Source: Taiwanofungus camphoratus (taxonomy: Eukaryota > Basidiomycota > Agaricomycetes > Polyporales > Taiwanofungaceae). From it: a DNA stretch of 64,000 nucleotides. Below, in pieces: positions 24,125 to 36,383 of the stretch (the stretch's first letter is position 1; every line of letters starts with the position of its first letter). A program made the position numbers and the translations under genes. The DNA lies in the NCBI GenBank assembly GCA_003999685.1, contig CP021231.1:558001-622000 (forward strand). The letters run 5' to 3'. The notes under the pieces were generated by a model. It saw only the letters and a list, made by a program, of their open reading frames with translations, had not been told where the DNA came from and ran no database searches.

Positions 24125-25443
24125 AATGTGAAGTGATCCACTCGGATAATCAAGCCTCAGGAAAGTCGAAGAACTGGTGTCCAAGTCAAGTTGTGCGCAT
24201 AGTCAAATACGAACGTACTAGTGAAGAACACTTACTCAACTTCCTGTACATTGAAATCAGGTGCGTGATTGGCTCCATTGACATCTTATCTTATCTTGCC
24301 GCTGATAGAAGTGCCACTCTTCTCTAGACACTCCGTGGCACTAACTGGAAAACTCAATTCGGCGCAGACTCAACTTGGGCACTGTGTCACCTCAATCTAT
24401 CCGTCGCTCGATCCACATTTTGCGTGGAATATCGCATTGCTTCTAAGCCTAGTAATTGTATTGTTATACTCGGCACGAAGTACACTCACGCGTTTTTGAA
24501 GGTCGTCATTATGAGGTGCACTAACGGTTTCCCTACCAGTGTGCAAACGATGCAAAGTAAAGGTGTGCAATTTGCGCATAAGACCGAGTACCCCAGATGC
24601 AAGAGTTGTGTCGAGGCAAGAAGTTTTGCGTGATGCATACCCCTCTCCATACCCACAGATTTTCGCCTCCTGACGTTGAAGAGAACAAAGCTATCCAGCT
24701 GAATGGTGCTACGGGTATGCCCGACATCCTATCGGAGCCATGAATATGGAAACTCGATCACGAATAAAGAGTCACTAACGGGCGAATACACAATAACAAG
24801 GTGGAGGTTTCATCTGGCAGTCCCCCCCCCCGCACCGTAAGGTGTCGATCGAAACAATACAAATTCAAATTGATCAATCTGTGTTGGAAAGCTGTTTTCT
24901 GCGTTGAGCAAGACAATGTTTGCATTTGCCCATAACTGACTAGCACGGTCTCGTATCGGCATCATTTGTAAAGCATCCCCATTACTCACCTAAATTCACA
25001 AAGGATGAAATCGAGGTGTCAGATCCAGGGCAGGAGACAACTTCGAGGAAAAAGATCACCATCGACATGATGCATCGGTAGCTATTTTAATTTGTCTGAA
25101 GTCCAGAGCACAGTGAAAATGGCTGCGTAATTGCAACTGTGTCTCATATGCTGATGTGTGAACAATGTCCTGTATCATGTTTGTTGTCATATCTTCGCGA
25201 GAGACAAAGTCAAAATCGAGATACCAAGTCATCCATGTGCGCTTTCAAACATGTGGTGCTCACTGGTATTGTCCACTGCCGCAGCATTGCAGGTGTTTCA
25301 TTTTTGAGCGGTAACATGGGACTCAGGCAGTGAAGTCCGGCGAGCATAAATACCCGCCCAAATGTCGAGGACGACAGCGACTTGAGTCACTACAAATCAA
25401 CTCAACCTACCTGCTCTCTTCTTGAGACATCCTTATAATCGCA
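24125..25443. other. Intergenic, 1.3 kb, no gene seen
   Basis: Small open frames only, none recognisable. A run of ten C bases lies near 24,828-24,837. The right end carries the promoter of the pheromone gene, with a TATA-like ATAAATA at 25346-25352 and pyrimidine-rich DNA just before the ATG. Confidence 0.5.
25346..25352 (+). promoter_or_regulatory. TATA-like box of the pheromone gene
   Basis: ATAAATA lies 92 bp upstream of the pheromone ATG, a normal distance for a short-leader fungal gene. Followed by a CT-rich stretch (CTGCTCTCTTCTTGAGAC) that resembles fungal transcription start regions. Confidence 0.45.
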
Positions 25444-25566
25444 ATGGACGCATTCTTCACCATCGCTACTCCCGTCCCCTCTGAGGGGGCCGAGGTTGCC
25501 CAAGTTCCCGTTAACTCCGACACTGGCGGCGGTAGCGGCCCTGGTGCCTCCTGCACCATCGCTTGA
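25444..25566 (+). CDS. Mating-type lipopeptide pheromone precursor (CaaX)
   Basis: This single-exon 40-residue frame begins MDAFFTIATPVPSEG and ends GPGASCTIA. The MDAFF/MDxF start, a small acidic middle and the last four residues Cys-Thr-Ile-Ala, a CaaX box, are the hallmarks of mushroom pheromone precursors. In that family the Cys is farnesylated and carboxymethylated after loss of the last three residues, and the N-terminal part is removed, leaving a peptide of about 9-14 residues that activates Ste3-type receptors. The mature peptide is probably Gly/Ser-rich (inside TGGGSGPGASC). No receptor gene is seen in the window, so this is either a stray (non-mating-type) pheromone gene or an edge of a mating locus. 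A TATA-like box lies 92 bp upstream, and AATAAA at 25805-25810 may mark the 3' end. Confidence 0.87.
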   Translation: MDAFFTIATPVPSEGAEVAQVPVNSDTGGGSGPGASCTIA

Positions 25567-26913
25567 GCGCCTCAACACATTCAGTATGTTCTGCTTGAGT
25601 CAGCCGCTTCTTGTCACGATACTGACCATTGTCGTGGATGCCGCATGACAGATAGCTGCGATCATCTCTCTGTTTTTCGTTTCTGTGATGTTCGCAAACT
25701 CGCTCCATCCTTGGCATACGTTATAAGTGTGAAAAATTAGCGGTAGGGAGAAGGGAATGAGAGGAGGATGAATTTGGTGTCATTTGACCATATATTATTG
25801 ATTAAATAAAGATAAATTGTATTGCGTCATGCATGACAAACACAGGTTTGACTATGCAGCGTACGAGGCCTAGATGAGAGATAAATATCAACATGAATAC
25901 CGTGATAACCAAATAACATAAAACCAACCTGTGAAACACTGAAGTTACCGCGAGTTGGGCTATTGACTGTCTTCAAGTTGTCGCCTCGGGAACGCATGCA
26001 AGGACTGGAATGCAGCCTTCATTCACGCTGCCGTATTCACATAACTGACCATGCACGAAGTTGGGAGCTTGACCGCCCTAGCTTCATGCTCTTTATTCTG
26101 CCTACTGGGGGGTTCGTGCATGTATGAGGTTTTTTTGCGATGACAGAAAACCTGTACTTTCTCCTCTAATAAGGTAGTATAGGGTCAGTATACACGTAGC
26201 GTCCAAAAATAATGGTCTTATTGGAAACCATCTAATCGCAAAGACTGGCACATGGTGGTTTCCCCGACCAAGCGGGAAGGTCGACGACTTTAAAGCGAAC
26301 TGAGGATCCGAACGCCAAGTAAAGGTCTGTCAGAATAAAACATGTCCCATTCTTGCATTCGACGGGCAACACTATTGGCCGTCAACAGTGTGAACCTGTA
26401 TGACAGTATGCCATGTGTACGTACAGTCTGACTGACCCCAGTTCGGTATCCCGAATGTGAACGATGAAAGATGCCGCTGGGAGCAGATGAATTCAGAATA
26501 AGGCAACAGCGGAAGTTATGGACCACAGAGAGCTCAACGAGAAATTCCTGCACAAATCAGGTCAAGTTCAACGTCACATTGACTGTCTGATGCAGATAAA
26601 AGGTCGCATGAAAGACCGAGCCGCCTGTCACCTCAAGCAATGCGTTATACAAATGTTCTACCCAGAAATTGCTCGAAGATGATGGATTCTTGTAATCGAA
26701 ACAGACGTGGTATTCACACGAATGTCTGCAGGTCGCTGTTGAGGTAAGTGAGCTTGAGATGATAGACTTTCGTGGAATAAACTGAGGCGGTAGTTACTAG
26801 TGAGTCCCCCCTGCTATTTCTAGTTTTAATTATTTGATATTCGATAGGACGACATTGGCCAGACTTACTACTAGAATATGTGTATGTAGTGCTTTCCATT
26901 ATATGATGATGAT
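25567..26913. other. Intergenic, 1.3 kb, no gene seen
   Basis: Contains the 3' flank of the pheromone gene (AATAAA at 25805-25810) and AT-rich DNA. Short minus-strand frames at 26290-26553 and 26714-26899 show no domain. I checked both strands for a second CaaX-ending short frame and for receptor-like hydrophobic exons and saw neither. Confidence 0.5.
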
Positions 26914-27133
26914 TCTCACCCTCTGTAAAAAAGGATAGTCAACCTAGTCACAAATCTAGTCCCCAAATTGTACCAATGGACTAGCTAGTCATTTTTCTCA
27001 ACCGCATCTGTCCAAATTTGGAGAAAACAGTGTACGACTAATGCGTGACTACGCTCCCTGATTTAGTCACGATAATAGTCACCTAGCGCAATTTGGGGAC
27101 TACGGTTGACTATCCTTTTTACAGAGTCTCACC
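26914..27133. mobile_element. 206-bp MITE with 7-bp target duplication
   Basis: The element proper is 26921-27126. Its ends are inverted: CTCTGTAAAAAAGGATAGTC on the left, and on the right the reverse complement of CTCTGTAAAAAGGATAGTCA. The match then continues, and a TAGTCCCCAAATT motif repeats inward on both sides. Identical TCTCACC heptamers flank it at 26914-26920 and 27127-27133. No coding capacity. Short size, imperfect subterminal inverted repeats and a 7-8 bp duplication fit a non-autonomous cut-and-paste DNA transposon; superfamily not assignable by eye. It ends about 120 bp before the DIM1 start codon. Confidence 0.88.
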
Positions 27134-27246
27134 CTTCTGTCTTCTAGCTCGATCACGTGTGCCTCAAGTACTCATTTCGGCGAAATTTGTTTCCCCGGTG
27201 TCCTCCACAACTTGGCTGCACTCAGACACTTTGATTAGCTTGCTCC

Positions 27247-28496
<1,250 letters not shown>

Positions 28497-28886
28497 TAGC
28501 TTTCTCTTGAGCTGTCCCAACTTCGTGCATATTTATGTCATTCATCCCTATTTATTTACTTTGTTGATTTTTGCAATGTGGTATGTTTTATAGGCTCTCC
28601 GTGTGCGTAAAAGTATCTTATTGCATCTAATACATTTTTGTATGGGCCTGATCGGCCTTAGATAGCTGCACATTCTACATTATTGGCGCTCCTTGATCCG
28701 AAGAGTCATATATTGCACCTGTACACCATATGAGGCAGTCCGCCGCGGGTATCGCTCAGCAAGCCGGAATCAAGGGGCTGGAGAAGCTAGTGAACAATCC
28801 TGAGTTTCTTGGGGTCAACGGCGATGATGGTTCTGCTGGACTCACGTATCAAATCTACCAGGAGCTGACTGATTCGCACCCGCGAC
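28497..28886. other. Convergent 3' flanks of DIM1 and the BolA gene
   Basis: 390 bases between two convergent stop codons. AT-rich near 28,540-28,640, where both transcripts probably end. A plus-strand frame from 28730 is antisense to the BolA 3' exon region and not supported. Confidence 0.5.
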
Positions 28887-29333
28887 CTATGCAGCAATGG
28901 CTTTCGCCTGCTGAACATCATACTGCTTTGGAGTGAGCGTCCTCTGCAAAGTAACGAATTGAGATCAATGCTGCAACAGTACTGGCACAAGCACGCCGTC
29001 TTACCTGAGAAAATGCATGCATCTGCGCAATCTCGTTCTTCAGCAATTCGTTTACTATGATTGGACGCTTAGTTAACGAGGTGTCTGGGGAAGAGATGGG
29101 AGGTTTCCAACTCACTGAAACGGTGTCTTGCCAATGTGTTCTTCCCCTCAAACGCCTATGCAGTTCCGAGGGTGAGAAGAATAGCAAGGCCTGCCGGGAA
29201 TTAAACTCACCTCGCTTACTACAAAAACGGCGTAGTTCTCGCCGCACCCGCTCGACTGATCAATAATGTCGAGATGTGTAATAGGGATGGCAGAACGAAT
29301 GGCATTCTCCAGGTCAGTGCGCGAGATGGGCAT
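28887..29333 (-). CDS. BolA-like protein, cytosolic/nuclear Bol2 type
   Basis: Four exons (29211-29333, 29116-29155, 29005-29054, 28887-28943) join to an 89-residue protein, the standard size. The BolA fold motifs are complete: ITHLDIIDQSSGCGENYAVF, VSEAFEGKNTLARHRFINEL, LKNEIAQMHAFSQRTLTPKQY. The conserved His of MHAFS and the Cys of SGCGENY are candidate ligands. Eukaryotic Bol2 partners with monothiol glutaredoxins to carry or sense [2Fe-2S] clusters in iron regulation. No mitochondrial presequence is seen, which favours the Bol2 rather than the Bol1/Bol3 type. The start was chosen at MPISRTDLENAIR because nothing upstream continues the frame with an ATG. Confidence 0.93.
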
Positions 29334-30198
29334 TGTCAAGAAATGTGCAGGACAGTAGGAGAGGCTTCACTCGGGCAGAGTAGTCATACCCGCTATCTGA
29401 TAAGATGATAAAATATATAGACTTTTCGAGAATTTCTCACGGTGGCCATAAATTCATCAGATTTGTCAGGTCCTTCGTTTCTCCTTCCTGTCACCTCGAG
29501 CGGTTACCAGTATGAGACGGAATCACAGCGGCCCTAGCACTGGTCATATGTCCGCGGAACATTCTCAGCGTGTCCTAAAGACGGAATGAAATGTCGGACA
29601 TCACGCGCACGGACCTACAGTGTTGTCCCACGGCTGCATTAACAAGAAGGCAACATTGAAGTCGACGAAGGTGCGAGAGTGGCGAATTCTGATATGTTCT
29701 AACTCTTCAGCACAAATCCTCAGCAGCATATTGGTCATTACTGAAATCCAGCAATGCACTGTCTGTTTCAATCTGTAATGTTCTCCTGCTCATTGGCAGT
29801 GTCGGGGTCCTGAGTTTGCAACACCTCAAGTCAGTATACACTCCGACATGGCCCGATCTTCTCCATGAGCTTGGGAGACAGTGAGGAACCTTGGTGTGCT
29901 GAATTGTGACAACTTATTCACACTCTCGACGCGAATTGCCCATGCTGATAAGGAACCTATGTTGAAAGCTTCCAGAACTTCACACTCTCCTAGAGAGTTC
30001 TGCCTATCAGTGTCGCAGTCATTAGCCTGCTTTTCTGCAAGCCTGTCGTCATGGTTCATGGGACTACGATTGATGCACTTATTTGCAACAGGAGGCAGTT
30101 GTAGTTCATCAAACACCAATGAGTCCAGTTCATTGACCTATCCTATGCCACATAATCGAGGGAATATCTGCAATGACAAGTACCCGAAAAGTTGCAGC
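29334..30198. other. Intergenic, 0.9 kb: BolA promoter and 3' flank of the BBC1-like gene
   Basis: No gene supported. Short frames at 29826-30119 (-) and 29881-30315 (+) overlap each other in opposite directions and have no recognisable motif. Confidence 0.5.
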
Positions 30199-31980
30199 TC
30201 ACAAGGTCATAGCATTCACACCATCTGGACATTGTGCCTCGAAAAAGCATCCAACATAGGCCAGCATCCCAACCGGCCTGTATATCCACATCTCGCCTTC
30301 TTCAAGCCGACTTAGCTCATGTGTAGTCCTGTGAGGTGCCTTACCTGTCCCTACGCTCTGGTGCATCACTTCTAGCGTTCCCAGTTCTGCGGGCTTTATG
30401 CTCTGTCCATCGGCTACCTGGACACTAGGTATCGCATCACTCACTATGACAGCAGTGTGATCCGGATCACCCAGGTGCGCCGTCGCGCCACCAGCGAGTC
30501 CGAGCTTGACACTGCGCCATTCGACAATATCGCCCCGCCGGACCCTGTCATCTCCGCCTCTCCACCGCCCCTGCTGCACTCGGCCCTTGTTGGATGCTTT
30601 CCCCTCGAAAATTAGGTGTCCATGCGTGCGCCAAGTGCTAGGCACTGGTTTCGGCACATAGTCAAACTGCTCGAAGTACTTGAGTGCCTCATTCGCCAGG
30701 TCCCAGCTCTCCCCTCGTGCACAGTACTCGCCGGTCCCGTCGAAGCTCTCCGCAAACGCCGCGACAGTTTCGCCGTACGTTTCGTGCGCGTCCACGAGGG
30801 CGGCGCGATCTATAGGCGCGGGCCGCGGCAGGTACTGTGCGATGCGCTTCACCAGGCGGTTGTCGTTAGGATCGTGTTGGTTGTGTTCGGGGAATTCGAC
30901 AGACCACCAGCACATGCTGAGGTCCTCGAAGAACTGGCTACCATAGACTGTCTTGGAGGCGCCATACGTCTGCATCCATCCAACGATTGGACACATGTTG
31001 GGCCCCGGGAACAGCGGTGGCTGCAGAGGATTGGGACCTGCGTACCATGCTGAATCCCAATGGGTAGAGGGTGCGAAGTAGTACGCCAGATCGGCTGCAA
31101 GTGATCCATGCTCGTTTGGTCTTGGATAAGACATAGTAAATATATCTATCACGGCCGTGTATCAGGACTTAAGAGACCACAATACACCATCGAGAAACAT
31201 ACCATTGTCAGGGCTAGTAGGCGGTGGTGCCGTATAACTGGGCCTAGACCACATGGGAATCTTGGGCTGCGCACAGTCAGACACCAGGTATTCGGGCGAT
31301 TGTAACAAACTCACTGGACCCTGAGGTGCAGGAGACGGTGCAGGTGAGAGAGAAGCTTCTTTAACGACCTTCACTGTGCCTTGACCACTCCTTGGCGGTA
31401 CAGGGACATTGAAATGCTTTGCGAAGAATTCATCTAGCCAGCTGAAGAGGACCAACTTGTCTTCCGATGGCAAGTTCCCCCAATCGATCCTGTCTATCTT
31501 GCCTTCCTCAGAGACACTCCGAATCGCCGGCGACTGGGCTGGGGTGCGTGGAGAAGTACTGTCTGGTCGTGTAACTCTTCTTATAATTGGAGGAGGCCTC
31601 GGGGAGGGTGATAAAATTGGAGCTGGAGAAATCGGCTGAAGCTCGCTTTCACTTCTTGCATGGCTTGCATCCGAGGAAGTCCTGGAAGGCGGTGGCGGTG
31701 GATTGTAACTACTCTTATTCCTTACATGGCCAGGCGGCGGTGGCGGCGGTCTCTTGTGGTTCACATCCCAATTAATGTTCTTGCTTGGTTGGCTTGAGTA
31801 GCGATCGCGGGTAGCGGTGATCTTGTTCGCGCCATAGTTCTTGGCTTTGCTAGCTCTGTCTTTGAGATCTGCAACTGCGTAGGTTGGATTGAGAAAGGTG
31901 TTACTATGAAGAGGTGACTCGCTGCTCCGAGAGCAACTAGTGTTAAGACAGGAGAATCGTACGCCTCGGGTCATTACCAT
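30199..31980 (-). CDS. Protein with BBC1/AIM3 cysteine-protease-like C-terminal fold
   Basis: Two exons (31203-31980, 30199-31145), with a phase-1 intron of 57 bp, give about 574 residues. The N-terminal third has a short charged segment (DLKDRASKAKNYGANKITAT), then Pro-rich poly-proline blocks (RPPPPPPG, NPPPPPSR) likely to bind SH3 domains, then KIDRIDWGNLPSEDKLVLFSWLDEFF. The C-terminal half contains AADLAYYFAPSTHWDSAWY, YCARGESWDLANEALKYF, HGHLIFEGK, RRGDIVEWR and PDHTAVIVSD. The Cys/His/Asp-like placement is as in the cysteine-proteinase-like fold reported at the C terminus of yeast Bbc1/Aim3, which act at actin patches. Unlike yeast Bbc1, I see no SH3 domain at the N terminus. The start is tentative; the segment before residue 38 does not resemble relatives, and a short upstream exon is possible. 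Confidence 0.8.
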
Positions 31981-32710
31981 GGTGTTGGAGTTTACTAACA
32001 CAGATGACCGTCATGATGACACGCCTCTACGCAGCTTGCACAAGGATACTTAGATAGAGCATCCTCGCAAGCTGTGGGAGGAGCACCAGATCTGAACAAT
32101 CTGAACGTGCATTTCCACTCGCACCCGAAATTTGACTCTAGCAATACCTAAGGAAACTGTAAACGCGCATATGGTAGAGACGATCCCGTGTATAATCCTT
32201 CTATCAACATTTAGATGAGACAATGCCTTTGGCAACCCGTCTGCTACATCTGGATTCATGTAGTATGCTCTGCAATAGTTAAGACTGACCTGAGAATGAA
32301 GGCATCGTCTCCAACGATTGAATATGGTACCAGTACGCTGTGACGCCGACTTCGGGTTGAATCCTGGGATATGCAGACTAGAATACTATGAACAATTCAT
32401 ATGGATGACGGCCTTTATTGAGTAGACATGCAGTGTTCGCACATATGGTCATGGTAAGGCCGAGGCCGTGAGCTCAATGGCAGACGAATCGGGACAAGGC
32501 AGTAAATCAGTAGCGCCCATCGTCGCTATCAAGAGTCTGTTCGTTATAATTGCCATGCTCCTGGACTAATGCTACATATGTGACTTGAGGGTTCGATACT
32601 AATAATATATCCTAGTTAACTTTATAGTAAGTACTGGTGTCCATTCGTTTCTTGTCGTACGTCAATTTCGTACTTGTTCGCTACGATTCCGTCCAGCCGC
32701 GGGAAGAGTT
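31981..32710. other. Intergenic, 0.7 kb, no gene seen
   Basis: Upstream region of the BBC1-like gene and 3' flank of the SMP-repeat gene. AT-rich around 32,590-32,640. A minus-strand frame at 32050-32259 has no recognisable content. Confidence 0.45.
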
Positions 32711-33957
32711 TCAGAGCCCGAACTCGCCCATCGGATTTCTATCTCCACCGTCATTCTCGTTCTTTTCCGCCAAGCTCTGCGCCACTGCTGCCAGGCTGCC
32801 GTTCTCCGGGCGATGTCTGGTCACCGTCTGCTCCTCAAACTCGATCGTAAACTCTTTCGTGACCTATTGTGCATGATCAGCTACAGTAGGACCGTTCATT
32901 CATCGAGAAGGTAGACATACTGCCTCGTCTCCGCGCTTTTCCATTATGCTCTGTGCTTGCTTTGAGCTAGACGACGGCCAGTACCTGAGATTTTCCTGCT
33001 CCTCAGACTGAAGCGCGTGCGCTTCAGCAGTTGTGATCGTGCGCAGGTTTAGTTTAGGTGAGATGGATGGTGACGATGACTTGCGCTTCGTCCTGCAGCG
33101 TATTTTCCATCAGTATCGAAGGCATTGAAAGAATAACGCTGCGCCCACTCAATCTTCTTCGCGTCCTCCACAGCTACCTTGGCCAGGGTAGCACCATCAA
33201 CGCCAGCTCTCGCATTCGGATGTTTTGAAGCGGCAGATTGAGCCTCTGCTGCGAGTGAGCCCGGAGGTGGTCGATACCCGAGGGCCTTGTGCTCCTCTGA
33301 CATCAACTTGCGAGCCTCGGCTGAAGAATGTTCGACGAGGTCAGCAATAGCTAATATTTAGAGGTATGGATGATAGTAAACCGACCTTCTCCAATGTAGT
33401 TCAGGTCGAGACCACGTTTCGCGTTGGGTACCTTCGAAGCGTCCTCAAGTGCAGACCTCTGCGCGTGATGGGCGGACCCGTTCGAATGGTGAGACGCGGC
33501 AGACTGAGCCTCGGCTGCTCTCAAATGAGCCAAGACGTCACGAATGAGCGTGCTTCGTGAATTTCCACTGCAACAAACCTTCTCCAATGCCAGCCAAGTC
33601 GACAACATTCGTAGCGGTTCTCTGTTCTTTAATCCTGGCAGCGTCTTCCTCCGCGACCTTCTTCAGCAGCTCCTCGTCCAGCCCTACGGCGCCTCGAGGG
33701 TGCTTTGCAGCTGCCGCTTGAGCTTCTGCGGCGAGAGATCCGGGCGGCGGGCGGTACCCTAGAGCTTTGTGCTCGACCGACATAAGCTTGCGTGCACCAG
33801 CTGCAACGCCCGCACAAGGATCGGTACAGGTGATCAGAAGACACGGGCACTAAGATTGCGGACCTTCACCAATGTTCTTGAGGTCGGTGCGGCCAACTTC
33901 AAAGCGGTGCACGTCCTGATGGGCGACAGTCAAGCTGGAAGTGGCGTTCGAGGACAT
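32711..33957 (-). CDS. SMP (seed-maturation-protein-like) repeat protein
   Basis: Six exons (33864-33957, 33579-33800, 33386-33514, 33081-33320, 32921-33021, 32711-32863) join to 312 residues. Internal repeats carry (S/A)EHKALGYRPPPGSLAAEAQ followed by AA.KHP, and LRAAEAQSAASHH or EAHALQSEEQ variants, the pattern of the SMP domain first defined in plant seed maturation (LEA-type) proteins and also present in fungi. The repeats are Ala/Glu/Lys-rich and hydrophilic, consistent with a disordered or amphipathic-helical stress protein. Exons 1, 2 and 3 all finish in D-L-x-x-I-G-E-G and in phase 1, so repeat borders coincide with introns. No signal peptide or membrane segment. A desiccation/stress role is inferred from the family only. 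The end of exon 4 is the least certain junction. Confidence 0.8.
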
Positions 33958-34312
33958 GTTGGCAGGAGAGCAGTACTACGATGCAGTGTGGTGGTCGAGT
34001 AATGGGGAGTACAACCGATTTGGAGGCGCTTTTATATTAGCGGAGCTTCTTGCAAAGACAGTGGAGAAATTACACGCGCTATATGTTTTTGACGTCATTA
34101 CAGACCTATAAGACCCATACGGGCGCAGCTTGCAGTACTTCTGTCTTACATAAAACTGTATTCTACACCCCAATTAGCCAAGAGTAGCAGCGCCGCTTAT
34201 AAACTTGCAGGGACAGGCGGAGGAGACACCAGCTGTAACCTAGATCGACTTGTTTCGGTCTGTGAGGAGACAGCCTCGACTCGGCCGGCTTGGAGTAGTC
34301 GACCCACCCAGA

Positions 34313-34324
34313 TTAGGGTTAGGG
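34313..34324 (+). repeat. Short interstitial TTAGGG pair
   Basis: Two perfect TTAGGG units followed by TTTC. This is the telomere unit of most fungi, but two copies can occur by chance. It marks the junction between genic DNA and the AT-rich stretch. Confidence 0.4.
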
Positions 34325-36045
34325 TTTCTCCGCGTAGAGTGTATTTGCAGCCAAGTTCAAATTGGGCCCCAATCGTTATTTGCCTATTTTTTTTCCCCTT
34401 TTTGAGTTCAAATTGGGTGTGAATACACTCTATTGCTCACAATTGAAAATGAAATTGCGACATTCACAAATAGTTGTTTCTTGAGCACCGGAAGTGTCCT
34501 TTGAATACCCCAATTTCGACGTAGAGCCAGAGTCAACCATCGGACACGACATTTAGTCCTTGTTGTGGTGGGGAACCGGATGTTAAGGTTAGATTGTATG
34601 GTTCTTCCAAGTCAACATTTGAAACCGCGGTTCAATGCCATACTAATGGGATGAATAGCACATTCATAAATGTTTCAATGAGTACGGCTCCCAGTCCAAG
34701 CACTTAGATAAGGTACTCACAGCATGCTCGTACTTTGGGCACGATGTCATTACATTTCGATGGTCTAAGAAACACCAATGGTACAATATTTGGTACCGCC
34801 CATACTGTATCATGCCGCTCATGCTGTACCAGCATGTAGCCATTCCACCAAGGACTGTGTTAGATGTCTTGAGATGTAGGAATAATAATAGTAGTATACC
34901 TGCGGCATGCATTTTGGATTGCCCATTGTGCCCAGCACTGGAAGTCTCCCTCTCCAAGGCAGCAATATTTTGTTAGGGTTGTGAGAAAGGGTTTTTTATT
35001 TTGATTCCTGCATGCAGTCTGAAGTGCCGATGGTATATGAGTCCTGTCAGTGCAGGGAGTTTATGTTGTTAGTCACCACATGGAAAGGCCCAGTAATTCT
35101 GTTGGTTTTGAGCATATCTTTGCACATTCTACTGGTAGTAAAGAATGTTTGCCCAAAGGTAGCAAGGGAATGTGAACCATGAACAGATGTTTTGACAGAA
35201 TTATTCAGGTCAGGTGCAGAGGAATAGGTGTGTGAACTTGTCTCTGACAGCTTCATGTCTGGCTGATTGTGATCTGTCATGCTTTGTAAAAAATGAAAGT
35301 CAGCCTTAGTCCCCTTTCTGGTACAGAAATTGCACAACTTGACTCTAGTACTAATAATTGATTATTAGTATTTGATAGATAATAGCAGAATAATTACTCA
35401 AAATTACAAAATGCATAAAAGAAACCACTTCAGATATTGAATTGTCTAACTCTATTGATATCTGAAACTACAAACCCCAAGCCAACATGATCAAACTAAC
35501 TACACTATTATAAACACCATAATGAGAAACACAGCACCAGCAGGATTCAAACCTACTAACTTTCAACACATTAGACAATTACACAATAATGCCAATCAAA
35601 TTTATTGCTTGTTAGATAAATATGAGTACAAACCACTAAAGGCTTCAAGCTTCCCAGACTATGCCAGTCTATCAACATATGGGAATTCTTGGACACACCC
35701 AAGCTGCACATGCTGGGATGGTAAGTTTGGTCACAACTTCTGTAACTCAAAAGCCTGTGAGCAATTTCTGGGCTTCTACAAGTTCAAATCAAATTGTGAG
35801 AAGCTGTTTGGCTTGGCCCAGCTTTCAATATCTTACATTCAAGTCACTATAGATTGGCTTAATGGTCAAATAGCAGACATCTTGATCTATGCAGATCAGA
35901 CACAAGTATGAATACAGGGTCAAATATTGTTTACACTTACAGATTATGATTTATATGTGGTCTATTACATGGCCAGAACTCTGCAGCATGGAAACGGGGC
36001 CTCAGAGCGAGGTCCCCGTAACGGCCCATAGCCGTCATGATTACT

Positions 36046-36073
36046 ACCCTTTTCGTCCTATGATTTTACGGTA
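36046..36073 (+). repeat. 28-bp repeat, left copy (ACCCTTTTCGTCC...)
   Basis: Starts ACCCTTTTCGTCCTATGA and continues to CGGTA. Recurs at 63263-63290 in the same orientation with one mismatch, on the far side of the LTR nest. Confidence 0.6.
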
Positions 36074-36383
36074 ATTTTGTAAATCCCTTATGTAGTGCTT
36101 GAAATTATGGTTGATGTAACATGTAAACAGGCTGGTTACTTCCCATATGCAGCCCCGTTTCGGGGCAGGCAGGCAGGCCCGAAACCAGCATCTGGTTGGC
36201 ATACCGTTATGGCACTGCAGTGTCCCGGAAATCGACCGAGGATCGAGGCAGCTACAACATTATTTACTACCAATATATCGGCACTGGTGCTCTTTCTCGT
36301 GACATTACAGGCTTTTTCCAGGGTCATTGCAGCATTGGAAGCACAACAGTAGCATCCAGTAGATGAAATTAACAACATATGAT

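Larger units (their letters stand above)
33958..36383. other. AT-rich gene-poor stretch left of the LTR nest
   Basis: After the SMP gene promoter the composition shifts sharply near 34,340 to AT-rich DNA with only short, unrecognisable frames, the longest at 35522-35911 (+), 35047-35337 (-) and 34664-34957 (-). Two telomere-type TTAGGG units lie at 34313-34324, at the composition border. It looks like decayed repeat DNA; no family could be named. Confidence 0.5.

Noticed and set aside
24820-24845. Run of ten C bases as a regulatory G-quadruplex
   Set aside because: A single run without neighbouring C or G tracts does not make a quadruplex.
25567-26913. A second pheromone gene or a receptor exon beside the first
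   Set aside because: No short frame ending in a CaaX box and no receptor-like run of hydrophobic exons on either strand.
34313-34324. TTAGGG pair as a true internal telomere
   Set aside because: Two units are too few; kept only as a low-confidence repeat.
35535-35605. tRNA-like T-arm and possible acceptor pairing on the minus strand
   Set aside because: The candidate is only about 62 nt, needs several G-T pairs and lacks a convincing D arm and anticodon stem; likely chance in AT-rich DNA.
34340-36000. Idea that the AT-rich island is mitochondrial DNA
   Set aside because: None of the short frames resembles a mitochondrial gene or its intron-encoded proteins.
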